Assembly (NCBI GenBank): GCA_009363875.1
Contig: CM018685.1
Span: 53,455,087 to 53,519,086 of the forward strand
DNA length: 64,000 nt
Direction of reading: 5' to 3'
Source: Mikania micrantha
Lineage: Eukaryota > Streptophyta > Magnoliopsida > Asterales > Asteraceae
Shown here in pieces: positions 1 through 11,583 of the stretch. A program made the position numbers and the translations under genes. Positions within the stretch are counted from its first letter, which is position 1. The number at the start of each line of letters is the position of its first letter. The notes under the pieces are model-generated. The model worked only from the letters and a program-made list of their open reading frames with translations. It was not told where the DNA came from and did not search any database.

Positions 1-1
1 A

Positions 2-2466
2 CATCGTTTATCATGCCCATATACCCCACAACAAAATGGCCGTGCCGAACGAAAACACCGTCACCTAGTTGAAACCGGCCTTGCCATGTTATTTAATGGC
101 CATGTTCCCCCTCGGTTTTGGGTTGATGCCTTTAGCACCGCTACATACATTATCAACCGTCTTCCGTTAAAACCCTTGGGTGGTCGCTCACCATATGAAC
201 TATTGTTCAAAACCGCCCCAATATATGACAACTTTCGTGTGTTTGCATGTCGTGTTTATCCCTACCTACGCGACTATTCTTCACACAAACTCTCTCCCCG
301 TAGCATTCCATGCATATTTCTCGGATACTCTGCCCAATACAAAGGCTATAAATGCCTTGATCCTTCCACCTCCCGAGTATACATCACTCGACATGCCCGG
401 TTTGATGAATCGGTCTTTCCCTTCAAAAACAATATTTCCTCCAACCTTTACTCACTTCCGATTCATACTTTCAATGATCCAAGTTGTCCATTGACCTCCA
501 CCATACCCACTCTACCTAAAATCATTCCACCTAAATCACCTACACACCCTACCCCACCTATCTGTTGTGATTTTCCCATACAATCACCAACCACAAATCC
601 TCATTCCCCAACCATATCTGAACCCCCTACTACTCCCTCCTCCTCTTCCCCAACCGATACCCACTCAACCCACGGCCCACATATTCCAAACACCCTTGAT
701 TCCCCTTCTGCTACATTCCCATCCGATCCTTCCCAACCTGCCACATCCTCTTCTACTATCTCTTCACCTCACCCGGATCCAATTCCCCCACCCCCTCCAT
801 CGCACCCCATGATAACTCGTGCCAAAGCCGGCATATTTAAACCAAAACATCAAACCAACCTTGCCCACACCACCTCCCACCGTCTCTTCACATCCTTATT
901 TGCCCAAACCATTCCCAAAGGCATAAAGTCTGCCATGAAACACTCTCACTGGCTCAATGCTATGAATCAAGAATTAACAGCTCTTCATAAGAACAATACT
1001 TGGACTCTTGTCCCTCGTCCCAAAACTCAAATGTCGTTAGGTGTAAATGGTTGTTTCGCACTAAGTATCGTGCGGACGGATCGGTTGATCGTCACAAAGC
1101 CCGCCTTGTAGCACAAGGCTTTAGTCAAGTCCCTGGTTTGGACTTCTTTCACACATTCAGTCCTGTTGTTAAAGCTGCCACCATTCGGACTGTCTTAACC
1201 CTTGCTGTCCTCAACAAATGGCCTCTACATCAGTTAGATGTTAATAATGCATTCCTTCATGGACAACTAAATGAACTTGTTTTTATGGAACAACCACCAG
1301 GTTTTGTTGACTCGCGCTTCCCAAATCATGTTTGTCGTCTCAACAAAGCATTATATGGGCTCAAGCAAGCACCACGTGCATGGTTTCAACGTTTAAGCAC
1401 TTTTCTTCTAACCAATGGTTTTAATTGCAGCAAAGCAGACACATCTCTGTTTATTTTTAAACGGGAGTCTTGTATTATGTACCTACTTGTTTATGTAGAT
1501 GACTTACTTCTTACAGGCAATCAACCCGTGCATATGCATTCCTTTATCAATCGTCTGAATCAAGAGTTTGCTATTAAAGATCTCGGGCAGCTGAGTTACT
1601 TTCTTGGTCTTGAGGTTACTCATACGGATGATGGTTTGTTCTTAAGTCAATCCAAGTATGCATATGATATTTTGGAACGTGCTAATCTTGTTGATTCCAA
1701 ACCGGTTCACACTCCTCTCGCTGCAAATGAAAGTCTTGTGGCTAATGGTGTTGCCTTTGCTGATCCCACTCATTAGCGTTCACTGGTTGGTGCCCTCCAG
1801 TATCTGACGATCACTCGACCTGATATTTCGTATGCAGTGAATCAGGTTAGCCAGTTTCTTCAGGCACCTACTGACGTTCACTTTCAGCAGGTCAAGAGAA
1901 TACTAAGATATATCAAAGGCACAGTTGCTTATGGTCTCACCTTTTCTCGACAAGTTCACTCATCCATTATCGGTTACTCTGATGCTGACTGGGCCCGATG
2001 CCTTGACACCCGTCGTTCCACTTATGGGTACTCAATTTTTCTTGGTGGTAACCTTGTTTCGTGGAGTGCAAAGAAACAACCAACTATCTCCCGCTCTAGT
2101 TGCGAGTCTGAGTACCGTGCCATGGCAAATGCTGCGGCTGAAATTATTTGGCTTACAAATCTATTACGAGAATTATATGCCTTACCTGCTACTAGGCCGA
2201 CATTGCTCTGTGATAACAAGAGTTCTCTTTTTCTTACTCAGAATCCTGTCTCTCACAAGCGTGCAAAGCATATAGATCTTGATTACCATTTTGTCCGTGA
2301 ACTTGTTGCTGCTGGTAAACTACACACTCGCTACATTACTTCCAAGCTGCAGGTTGCGGACATTTTTACGAAAAGCCTTCCGCGGCCTCAGTTTGAGTTT
2401 TTTCGTTCCAAACTTCGCATTGGTCCTCCACCGTTCCGCTTGAGGGGGGATGATAGATCCACTTAG
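2..2466 (+). pseudogene. Copia pol remnant (integrase, reverse transcriptase, RNase H)
   Basis: The frame is open from base 2, before any ATG, and reads CPYTPQQNGRAERKHRH, the end of the integrase core. A proline/serine/threonine-rich linker follows (about 480-800), then WLNAMNQEL, the usual entry to the Copia reverse transcriptase. A one-base frameshift near 1020-1035 moves the protein to another frame that continues with VVRCKWLFRTKY. The RT active-site YVDD is encoded at 1492-1503. An in-frame TAG at 1774-1776 interrupts the sequence just before RSLVGALQYL. RNase H follows, with DADWA at about 1981-1995 and ADIFTKSLPRPQFEFF near the end, stopping at 2464-2466. One frameshift and one nonsense codon make it a pseudogene. 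Confidence 0.92.
2440..2450 (+). other. Polypurine tract of the Copia element
   Basis: TTGAGGGGGGA lies directly before the TG that opens the 3' LTR and overlaps the last pol codons. Its position and composition fit a plus-strand primer site. Confidence 0.75.
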
Positions 2467-2631
2467 TTCTAGAATCATCTTATTGTATTAATCTCTCATT
2501 TATTGTATATTTATTTGTTCTATAAATATAGTTCATAATCCCACATTTGGGATATGAGAAGTTCACATTAACACATAAACACCTGAGGAGAAACGTAAGT
2601 CTTGTTGTAAAATCGATTGCCACAAAACACA
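2451..2631 (+). repeat. 3' LTR of the Copia element
   Basis: It begins TGATAGATCC right after the polypurine tract and contains a TATAAATA box at 2521-2528. The right edge is uncertain: I placed it at a CA in CACAAAACACA near 2631, because the 5' LTR that would fix it is outside the window. At about 180 bp it would be a short LTR. Confidence 0.6.
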
Positions 2632-2659
2632 AACCCGAGTTTTTTTACCTCTCCGGCGC

Positions 2660-2885
2660 AATAACTTAATTAAATTAATTAAATAGAAATGAAAAGGTAA
2701 ATTAGTTAAATAGAAAAGGAAAAAAAAAGTTGGAGGTTTTGAGAATCAGACCTATGATCTCTGAACTCAAAGCCTAAAAGTCTTACCAGTTATACAAAGA
2801 TTTTGATTCTAAAGTTAAAATTAAAGATACAAACTACTTGAATTTAGGCCAAAGGAGAAAAAAAGGTCGTAGGTCACATGAATAA
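2660..2885 (+). repeat. Dispersed degenerate repeat, copy 1
   Basis: An AT-rich stretch with an ordered series of motifs (AATCAGACCTATGATCTC, CTTACCAGTTATACA, GATTCTAAAGTTAAAATTAAAGATA, ACTTGAATTTAGGC). The same series returns in the same order at about 35775-36010. The 'dated list, then locked column' wording is typical of decayed tRNA-derived retroposons, but I cannot name the family. Confidence 0.45.
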
Positions 2886-2940
2886 AACCTATCAACTAAA
2901 AACAAAAGAATATTACAACATAACGAAAACATTTATTAAT

Positions 2941-3333
2941 GGGTAAATTTCACTTTTGGTCATTTACATTACACAAAATTTCATAGATGGTCCTTTATGT
3001 TTCGAAATATCAAAATCAGTCCTTTAAGTTTTTATAAAGTTGTAAACTCTGTTCTTTCTCTGTTAACTTTGTTAAGTATTGACAGAATAGGGAGCATAAA
3101 TGTTAAAAAAACCATATAAGTAATTGAGTAAATTTCACTTTTGGTCATTTATGTTTACATAAATTTTCAGATATGGTCATTTATTCAGTTAATACTTAAC
3201 AAAGTTAACGAGAAAGGATTGGGTTTGCAACATTTGGAAACTTAAAGGATTGATTTTGACATTTCGAAACATAAAGAACAATTTCTGAAATTTTGTGTAT
3301 ACATAAAGGAGCAAAAGTAAAATTTACCCTTTT
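2941..3333. mobile_element. Fold-back / MITE-like element with long inverted arms
   Basis: The left arm starts GGGTAAATTTCACTTTTGGTC, and the complement of the right end reads GGGTAAATTTTACTTTTGCTC. The arms match for about 150 bp with scattered differences, including CTTTATGTTTCGAAAT and GTTAACTTTGTTAAGTATT on both sides. A third partial copy of the terminal sequence sits in the middle at about 3124. No ORF is present. A short similar end recurs near 37668. Confidence 0.7.
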
Positions 3334-4289
3334 AATAATTGTACCAAAATCAAACATAAGCTTTGACTTTTAGGTCAATGATCAAATTGACATAGGTTAA
3401 CTAAAAATAATTTAATAATAAAGATTTAACTATTTATGACTATAGCAAGGGTAAGTAAAGTCGTCTTTTCATAGAAACTTTGAAAAGTGTTAATCGTTAA
3501 TAATTACTTAATTGAACGAATAAATATAAACTTGGATTTGATTTGAATTAAGAAAATCATTGTAAAGCAACGAACTTGATCTTTGAGTTACAAACAATTA
3601 ATATAAAGGTAATCACTTCCGAGATTAGGTTGAAAGATTGACAATAATTTGTCTAAACTTAGATGAAAATCACGAAGGCATGATTTTGTTAACAAGTTTG
3701 ATTAAAGTAATAAAAATGGAACAAAGTTTATGATTTGTTCACTTATAGGATTACCAATCTAGATATGTAAAGCAATCCACGAATACCGATTAGCAAACTA
3801 TGATAGAAAACCGAATCATTGATGGAAAAACATATATACTTAAACATAAATAAGTCGTTTAAATCAACCAAACCATAATTGAATTTAATGTGTCAAAACG
3901 AAACAATCCAAAATCTAAGTTAAAACAACAAATCAAAGTGTCACTAACTAACCCAATTACATGGTAGCAATCATAATAAAATTAGCCTTGCCTTAACATG
4001 GGCTTCGATGGATTGAGGAGGCTTGTAAAGCACAAAATCGTCACCTTTTCGCTCAAAAAAACCATCCAAAAATGAATGAATTCAAAACACTAAGATCTGT
4101 GTTTAAATATGGCTAAGATAAGCCAAAAATCCTTGTTTCGTGGACGTTTACATATGATAAATCGGGCCTGGGAGTACCATAGGCCCACCCAGACTCCCTA
4201 TGGTGCTAATTTTCTGTCTACGCTGTAGTTAGGGCTTACCATACGCCGGCCCACCCGCCCAGGCGTGTTAGTGAGATTCAATATTCAAA
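3334..4289 (-). repeat. Non-coding stretch, possibly an LTR remnant on the minus strand
   Basis: No gene is visible. The right part (about 4160-4265) is unusually GC-rich and holds near-palindromic motifs around a TAC core (GGGAGTACCATAGGCCC and a second half nearby). The analogous part of the long LTRs at 28604 and 62856 carries similar GC palindromes around TACG. I infer an old LTR of that general class, read on the minus strand; the evidence is weak. Confidence 0.3.
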
Positions 4290-5897
4290 TTTGTCTCGTT
4301 GAGAATATGCAATGGTAATGAATTCATGAGTTCTTCATTAGTATTGAAAGGATTGTCTAGCATAGGTGGTAATCTGATTTCATTAGATATGAGTTCTTGT
4401 GGTGTTTCGAGTGCTACTCTTGATTTCCTTCACAACTTGACCTCTCTTCTTAGTATTGACCTTTAAAGTAATCAACTCACAAGCAGAATACCTAAATCAC
4501 TAGGTAACCTTTGTGACAGATTCTCATTTTTCTAAACTAATGTGTCTGCTAACACAGAGAGACTTGACACTTCTCGAGATCAGAAATGAAAGGATTTCAT
4601 CAACCATGCCTAAATCATTTTGAAAATCATTCCCCAATCTACAATATCTAGATATGTCTCAAAATCAAATGCAAGGAAGACTGTTTGATATCCCTGCAAC
4701 ACTAGGTCTAGTTGACTTGAGTTCTAATCTGTTTAGCGGGAATTTACCAGAACTTTGCAATGGTTCATTGTTAGATATCCTGGATTTATCAAACAATTCC
4801 TTCACAGGGTCATTACATAACTTCTTGTGTCCTTATGGTGGGAAATGGCTAGAAGCTTTAAATCTAGCAAATAATCGTTTGTCTGGTGTCATCCCTGAGT
4901 GTTGGGTGAATTGGCCAAGTTTGGTATTCTTGAACTTGGAGAACAACAATCTTTCTGGTAGAATTCCAACTACTTTGTGATCTCTATCTTCCCTGAAATC
5001 ATTTAATATGGGCAAGAACAAGTTGTCTGGAGAATTACCAATTTCTCTAAAGAAATTGACAAAATTACAAATCCTTCAATTTGCTACAAATGTACTTGTT
5101 GGAAGCATTCCAGCATGGATTGGGACAGACCTTTCGAGTTTGAGAATTCTAAACCTCCGATCAAATAATTTTGATGGAAATATAACCCATGAGCTCTGTT
5201 ATCTTACATTTGTTCAGATCTTGAACTTTGCTCAAAATAATCTATCTGGATATATTCCACGATGCTTCAACAACTTTAGTGTCATGTCGAAAAAACAAGC
5301 TCCCTCAATTGATCAGTTTGCGTTCTTAGAATTTGATAGTGTCGACATTATGGGTAGTGCTTCATTGGTGATGAAGGGACAAGAGTATACATATAGCACT
5401 ATTCTTGGACTAGTGATGGTTTTGGACTTTTCGAGCAACAATCTTTCTGGGAACATCCCGGTTGAGCTAACGGCCCTTCAGTCGTTACAATCATTAAATT
5501 TATCAAAAAATCAGTTGACAGGTGTGATACCAGAAAATATTGGAGACTTGAAGTTACTTGAATCATTTGATGTATCTTTGAACCATCTATTTGGGGAACA
5601 TCCCACGAGCCTGTCAGGCTTAAATTTCCTGAGTAGCTTCAATGTGTCTTTCAACAATTTGACAGGAAGAATCCCATCAAGCACACAACTTCAGAGCTTC
5701 AATGAATCTAGCTTCTTTGGCAACAAACTCTGTGTCCATTTACTAAGCCGTGTGAACAAGTAGTACAAGAAGGTGATAAATCACATGGAGTGGATTTGGG
5801 ATTGATTATTAGCATCTTGTGTGGATTTTTTGTTGGTTTTTGGGTCATTGCCCTTCCACTGAATGTGGCCACAATTCGGAATTTGTTAATAAATTGA
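4290..5897 (+). pseudogene. LRR receptor-like protein pseudogene A, 5'-truncated
   Basis: This is the C-terminal two thirds of an RLP gene of the same family as the copy at 9647. It begins around the repeat encoding NEFMSSSLVLKGLS and runs through typical LxxLxLxxNxLSGxIP repeats, the island segment before LVMKGQEYTYSTILGLV, the last repeats, and SSTQLQSFNESSFFGN. Lesions are an in-frame TAA at 4463-4465, a deleted or scrambled segment between about 4520 and 4615, a TGA at 4978-4980, and a one-base shift near 5735. After that shift, a second frame carries the rest of the C-terminus: an acidic stretch, a membrane segment LIISILCGFFVGFWVIALPL and a stop at 5895-5897. The signal peptide and N-terminal repeats are missing. 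It cannot encode a receptor. Confidence 0.88.
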
Positions 5898-6375
5898 GTT
5901 CTATGCTGTGTTACTAATAATAAGTAGCAGCGTCACATTTTAATAAGTGATGAATAAGGTTGTAAAGTTGTAATTTTGATCTGTTATACTTTCTGAATAT
6001 AGAAACTGTTTTCTTCATGAGCTCCCTAGCTTGAACCTTCTTAGCAGCTGTGTATGCAACATATTCTTGATGATTATCCTAGGAATGCAATTCACACATT
6101 TTAACTTGTCTTAAAATTTGTATATATTAGTCAAAAAGCATAAAGTATATGCCTTTTATATCTACATGAAAAAAGCAAACATATGATATCAAATCAAATT
6201 CCAAATCACTGAAAACAATTTGATAATCATTAACGTGGTGTCAAGTTTATAGTTGGAAATAAGGAAACGGTTCGTGGACACTCTGTGAAACAAGATAGAA
6301 ACAATAGTGCTAGAAGTAGTATTTAGGTTAACTTTAAGTAGTAGCTTAGTATATAAACAAACAAACAAACATACC
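5898..6375. other. Intergenic, nothing recognised
   Basis: AT-rich sequence downstream of RLP pseudogene A. I see no ORF, repeat or RNA gene that I can support. Confidence 0.5.
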
Positions 6376-6475
6376 CAGTATATTCTCACTTTTCAGTAGG
6401 GTTGGAAGGAAAGGATGGATACAAACCTAACCCGGATTTCAATTGGGATAGAGAGGCTGCTCCGAAGAAGTCCTA
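6376..6475. repeat. SINE-like fragment 1
   Basis: CAGTATATTCTCACTTTTCA is followed by AGTAGGGT, a purine-rich block, ACCTAACCC and GGGATAGAGAGGCTGCTCCG. The same order of motifs recurs at about 14650-14755, and partly at 18258-18300 and 48846-48890 (the last inverted). The block 'ACCTTACCC ... GAGAGGCTG.TTCCGA' resembles plant SINE 3' regions as I remember them; no tRNA-like head was found. Confidence 0.42.
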
Positions 6476-8447
6476 GAATTAAAATATCTTTTGAAGTTAA
6501 TCATCTCAGCACTTTTAATGTTATTTTCACAAAATAAGTAAAGCAACGTTAAAATTAGTGTAATTTTGCTTTAACCTTGAGGCCCACATATATATACATT
6601 ATATGTGTGCACCACAAATGGGTTGTATAGTAGCTTAGTATATATGGAATGATATTGAAACAGTTGATAAAATCATGAGCAAAGCTAGTAAAAACTTAAA
6701 AGTAGCTTCTTTTTTTTTGCGTCTTTTATATGTATAGGTGATGAAGTTCTAAATACTGAATGATAACTTATCAAAACTGAATGATGTGCATCTTCCTAAA
6801 CGACTGTTTGATAAATCTACCAAGTAAAAATTGAATGACTAATCATTCTCAAGAGTCAATCGGATTGGGATACAGCAAAGCTTTCAAACTAAATTTCACC
6901 TTTTGCATGATAAGATTTTAAAATCAAAGGAAGAAATATCCAGAATTAGAACAAATACCTAAAGTTGATCATATCCACTATCAAGTTACCAGTTTTGAAA
7001 GAAACTTAATAATTTGATAAAATCATCTTGTAGGATTCAAACCCTCTTGTAGGATTCAAACCCTTGATCATTTAGTTCCTAAACCTTATCCCACCATCAA
7101 AATACCGCTAGACTGCAATGCCTCTAGATAAAACTAAATATCTAACTAATGTTTTGGTGCAGACATGACAAAGACTTTTTTTTAGACAGAAACAACATAG
7201 GTTTAAAACGAGTAAATGTGTAATTAGTTTGAATTAATTTAAATTTAGAAGCAAAAGAAATGTTGCTAAAAATTAATGTTTTGATATTTATAAATGAACG
7301 ATTCAATTAATGTTATTAGAAAAATATGGTTTTCAGGTTTTTTGAGTTTGAGAATTGGTATATGCACTCAATGTTAACTCTATTAAGTTTCGCTCCTAAA
7401 CTTTAGGTATCCAAATTTTTAGACGTTCAGTCAAATAGAATATTTTTTTTCATTTGAGCATATATTTAAATAACTATATGTATCGATACTGCTCGGTGGG
7501 CCAAATTATTAGTTAATTGATTATTTATTTGATCCAAGATATACTTAAGTTTATTAATTGAAATTACCTTGAATTCAGCCAAGTATATTAACCGATATGA
7601 GGGAATTAAAATAAAACTATATCAAGTTTGTGAACCAAACCTATATAGTTTTGAGAGTTGGTACTTTTAGTTGGACGATTATAAATACTTCTAATAGAGA
7701 AACCAATGTATTAAAGAAAAAAATAAAACGAAACTAAGAAACAAGACAAAACAAAGAAACAAAGATGAAAGACTAAAATGTAATAGAAAAAAGGTAGAAG
7801 AATATAAAGTAAGAAAGATTAACAACTAAAATAAAAGTTCAATTAATTACAACAATTTTAGTACAAATAAAGTCAAGAAATTATGAAATAAAAAAATAAA
7901 GATAAAAGACTAAGTATAGTTAAAAATTTTAGAAGAAAATAATGATAAAAAAGATTAAGGATTAAAGTGAAAAGAAAAAAAAGGTTATATGAAAATTAAG
8001 TAAAAAAGACTGAGTGCTAAAAGAAAAGTTTAATTAATTCCTGGGAATAAAAAAGTAAGAGAAAAATAAAATAAAAAGAAAGAGATGAAAAACAAAAGTG
8101 AAATAAAGAAAAATAAAAAAATTAAAAAAAAAAAAATAATGACCAAAGAAAAATTAAATTAATTACATAAACATAAACATAAACAAAAGAGTCAAGAGAC
8201 TATGTCTCATGCTTACGAACCAAAAAATCAAAAATATATGCAAAATTGAAAAAACATGTAAAGATTTATTTTTGAATGATGTTTGGTGGCGGATGATCAA
8301 TAAGTGACAGTGGCATCCAGTTAAAAACTATATATCATACTTTTTAAGACAAATGAAATAATATCTTTTGTATCAATCATAATCTAGAATTAGAACAAAT
8401 TTAGTTAAAAAATAAAACCATATAATATCTTTTGTACAAATTATTCA
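6476..8447. other. AT-rich intergenic stretch with little structure
   Basis: Nearly 2 kb without a supportable gene. A 17-19-bp sequence (CTTGTAGGATTCAAACCC) is duplicated in tandem at 7029-7063 and is followed by a block (about 7064-7125) like the degenerate retroposon ends at 2690 and 35870. From about 7690 to 8200 the strand is strongly A-rich, with repeated AAGAAA/ATAAAA runs and almost no GC. Confidence 0.5.
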
Positions 8448-8597
8448 ATGTGAAACATATATGAATTTTGAATCCATGAAAGACTATGACCTACCGTATG
8501 ACATTGAATATTTTTGTACTAATGGTTCAAATGTGAAACATATGAATTTTGTATCCATGAAAGACTTTGACCAACTGTATGACATTGAATATTTGTG
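8448..8597 (+). promoter_or_regulatory. Duplicated RLP promoter-like module, copies 1 and 2
   Basis: Two tandem copies (8448-8517 and 8530-8597) of a ~70-bp module: TGTGAAACATAT, GAATTTTG.ATCCATGAAAGACT, then TGACATTGAATATTT. Copy 2 contains CTTTGACCAACT, a W-box core (TTGACC); copy 1 has lost it (CTATGACC). A third copy lies at 9491-9562, directly upstream of RLP pseudogene B and its TATA-like TATATATAAACT. Copy 2 is also followed by a similar TATATATAAACTATGAGC at about 8637, so this looks like a duplicated promoter without its gene. A 70-codon ORF over this repeat is a by-product. Confidence 0.5.
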
Positions 8598-9490
8598 CAG
8601 AATATGGAGGATCATTGCATTCAAATTCTTGGATTTATATATAAACTATGAGCATAAATACCTGGAATTTTAACTCTTGCATATGCTTCCTTTCCTAATA
8701 TTGGTTCAGACCTATTTCTAAAGAAAGTTTGGTGCTTGAGAAGAAGGAATTTGGGATAACTGCTTGAAGTTTGTGCAAGCATCTGGTCCATTAAGAAGTT
8801 TTTATCCACCTAACTTCTGGATAAAAATTTGTGCTTGTTTTAGTGTATCTGACAACAAGCAAATTAGGAAAATGCTATAATAAAAGATTGGTTAAAGCTA
8901 AAACATACAAACTGGAATTAAATTAAAGGTTGAAACAAGAATTCATAACAGGAGAATGTGGAATCTGTAAAAGGATTCAACTTACTAAAGTTAAAGTCAC
9001 TTATAAAAACTCCTGATTTACAGATAGGCCCTTTCTCCTTGCCAATACAATGACAGGAAGAAAAAAAAAGAACTAGCAGTTGACTTTGACTTTTAGAAAT
9101 TTCATTTTCATTAGTAGTATATTATTGCAAAAAGATAACATTTACACCAGCTGGATCAACGGTTGATTTTGATTAGCACTAATTGTCTGATTTACATCAA
9201 ATCAAAAGATGTCTCATCTATCTCCAGATAAATTAATATTCAACTAGTTGTGTTGCAGGCTGAGATGGGGACTCTTCATCTGCTAACTAGCTATTTCCAT
9301 GATGCTTCAGTTTTTATTAAGAAAACTGAAAGACCACAAAAACTGAATCATCATGATATATATTTTTTTAAATTAAACTCAGCATCTCCTTGTGACTTAA
9401 AACAGGAGTGACTACATCTCTAACTCAAGCATGACCTCATTATATCAAACTATGATTATGTCAATCTCATTTCCAAGCATAATCTGCAAG
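8598..9490. other. Intergenic, upstream of RLP pseudogene B
   Basis: No gene recognised. It may be the remains of a 5' region that once followed the duplicated promoter modules at 8448-8597, but I found no signal-peptide or LRR coding homology in it. Confidence 0.4.
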
Positions 9491-9606
9491 CATGTGAAAC
9501 ATATGAAATTCGAATCCATAATAGACTTTGACCAACTCAATGATGTTGATTAATTAGCTCAGAAATGCATGATCATTATTCACTTCAATAAATTTATATA
9601 TAAACT
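9491..9606 (+). promoter_or_regulatory. Putative promoter of RLP pseudogene B, module copy 3
   Basis: Copy 3 of the module, with the W-box-containing ACTTTGACCAACTCAATG, ends near 9562. A TATA-like TTTATATATAAACTCC follows at about 9590-9606, some 40-55 bp upstream of the first in-family ATG at 9647. The spacing is plausible for a core promoter. WRKY-controlled expression is inference from the W-box only. Confidence 0.45.
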
Positions 9607-10320
9607 CCAAGCACAAGTGCTGTAATTTAGTACATAATCAATCAAAATGAGGGTTGGTTTTACTTGTGCCACTTCTTGCTACTTTCACTTCTGATTGTAG
9701 CCTTCTTTCATTTATGCTTATCTAATGATAACAAAGGAGGTGTATGATGCAAGGACGATGAGAGACAAACACTTCTTGAGTTCAAGCAAGGCCTCATAGA
9801 CAAAGCAGATCGACTTGCTTCATGGGTTGGGGAGAATAAAGACTGTTGCAATTGGACCGGGATTGTTTGTAATAACTTTACTGGTCGTGTTCACAAAATT
9901 CATCTGCGAGGCAACTGTAGAATGAATGATTACAACAAAATTGAAGAAATATGAAGAATTCGTGAAGCAAAGATTAAGAGGGGATATAAGTCCATCACTT
10001 CTGAATCTAAAGCAACTCAAGCATTTAGACCTGAGCTGCAACAACTTTGGTGAAATAGAAGTTCCTAGCTTTCTAGGTTCTCTTGCAATCTTGAGATATC
10101 TTAACCTCTCTCATTCCATATTTGGTGGAACAATCCCTCCTCAGCTCGGGAATCTGACAGAATTACGTACCCTATGTCTTGGAAGTTTTTATGAAGATAC
10201 CGAATAATATGAATATACTAGCGTCACCAACATGCAGTGGATGTCGGGTCTTCGTCGGTTGCATCACCTGGATTTGAGTGGTATGGACCTTAGTCAAGCA
10301 ACCAACTGGATTGAGGTGAT

Positions 10321-10692
10321 TGTTGGTTCAGGCCCCACTTACACTCACTCACAAACACCAACTGTGTTCTTTTCTATTGATTAAAAACTAGAGATTACAT
10401 AATAGAAATATACCTACTTACGAAAACTCAAAACTAAATATGCGTAAAAATGGACATCGTGATTAAAAATACGTGAAAACCAAAAACATAAAAAGTTATG
10501 CATATTCCCACGATCAAGAAACCCACGCATAATTCCAGGCTTTTGATTCTTCTACTTTCCCACATCCAATTGGAGTGTTAAATGACCTTTTTAGCCCCTA
10601 ACAATTTAATCTTCTAACCAGCAACCTATTGACTCGTTTGACTCGTTTCGGCTCCTGACCATGACCCGCAAACAAATCCGATTAACCCAACA
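10321..10692 (-). repeat. Left LTR (3' LTR in element orientation)
   Basis: 372 bp, TGTTGGTTCAGG...ACCCAACA, the same length as the right copy. On the minus strand it follows a purine tract immediately inside at about 10693-10708. Confidence 0.92.
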
Positions 10693-11570
10693 ATCACCCC
10701 CTTTATCGGTTTGTTCACAACAGCGTTTAGTCACCTACAACTCGAACCATCTCGACTTTTCCCGGACACCTGACCTTCACCTCGATCACGCCCAAAGTCT
10801 ATACCGCACAAACAGCATCTAACATGGCTACCGTTGGAACCGTTCATTCACATCTTGACTCTTCACGGATCAACGACCTCTTCCCCGGCCACTTCCAAAG
10901 TCACCCGATTTGAACTCCCGCAACCATTAATGTTATCACAAATTTCCTTTCAAAAGCCTGCTCCTTTTCCGATCACACTTGCTCCAAGAGGCTTCTCCAC
11001 CGACCAAGAAAACAAAGCCACCCACTTCTAACGTTTCCTTTCAAACCGCTAAGCGAATCAAACCCAAAGTCGCCTGCTTTGACGGGTTATTTCTGCCCAC
11101 TTTTCACGCATACGCCGGTCTCCTCTTATCACGAAACCAAGCCAATCAAGGACCTGCGAAAACTTCTGCTGTTCTCACTGGTTGTATTCCAGCATGCGCA
11201 AACCCGCAACTAACAACCCAACAGACTTGTATCTTCACTCTTTAATCACTAGTAACAGCCACAGACACAAATGCTTATCACTGGTCACCCCGTCATCCCA
11301 AACGGTACTTCCGCCACCACAACAGCTGACCCGAACACCATCACGTCTCCGTCTTCTGCTGTGAAACAACTTCGAAATAGCCTCTGCTGTCCAGAACCTC
11401 TTGTACGATTCAATCAGTAGCCAAACACGCTACTGTCTCGAACCACCATGTCGCCAAAATCTGTCGATCCACTTGCTTCTGCTGCTCTCGCAGCCCCACA
11501 CCCGAAGGCTACTCCTCTTTCGAAAGTCGACTCTCAAACCGACGTTCTCCTTCTTCACACGAGCCCTAGG
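10693..11570 (-). other. GC-richer non-coding interior of the compact LTR element
   Basis: Base composition here is close to balanced and visibly richer in C/G than the flanking AT-rich DNA and LRR exons. Short ORFs occur in several frames but share no motif with gag, pol or any family I know, and none is consistently open on the transcribed (minus) strand. Confidence 0.6.
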
Positions 11571-11583
11571 CTCTGATACCAAA
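11571..11583 (-). other. Primer binding site, initiator-Met tRNA type
   Basis: The minus strand reads TTTGGTATCAGAGCCTAGG just inside the right LTR. TGGTATCAGAGCC is the usual complement of the 3' end of plant tRNA-iMet. Confidence 0.85.

Larger units (their letters stand above)
1..2631 (+). mobile_element. Ty1/Copia LTR retrotransposon, 3' part, Ale/Retrofit-like
   Basis: The window opens inside the integrase region of a Copia-class element and runs through reverse transcriptase and RNase H to a polypurine tract and a short 3' LTR. The integrase C-terminal stretch containing HKLSPRSIPCIFLGYS and YKGYKCLD resembles what I know of the Ale/Retrofit lineage, as does the short LTR. The 5' LTR, gag and protease lie outside the window. 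The reading frame is broken twice, so this copy could not make its own proteins. Lineage assignment is from memory of family motifs. Confidence 0.9.

Noticed and set aside
8461..8673. A 70-codon ORF with an internal repeat (MNFESMKDYD / MNFVSMKDFD)
   Set aside because: The repeat is the duplicated promoter-like module; the third copy at 9491 has stops in this frame and there is no codon-level conservation.
10834..11364. Overlapping small ORFs on the plus strand in the compact element
   Set aside because: The element is transcribed from the minus strand, and the ORFs overlap in different frames with low-complexity content.
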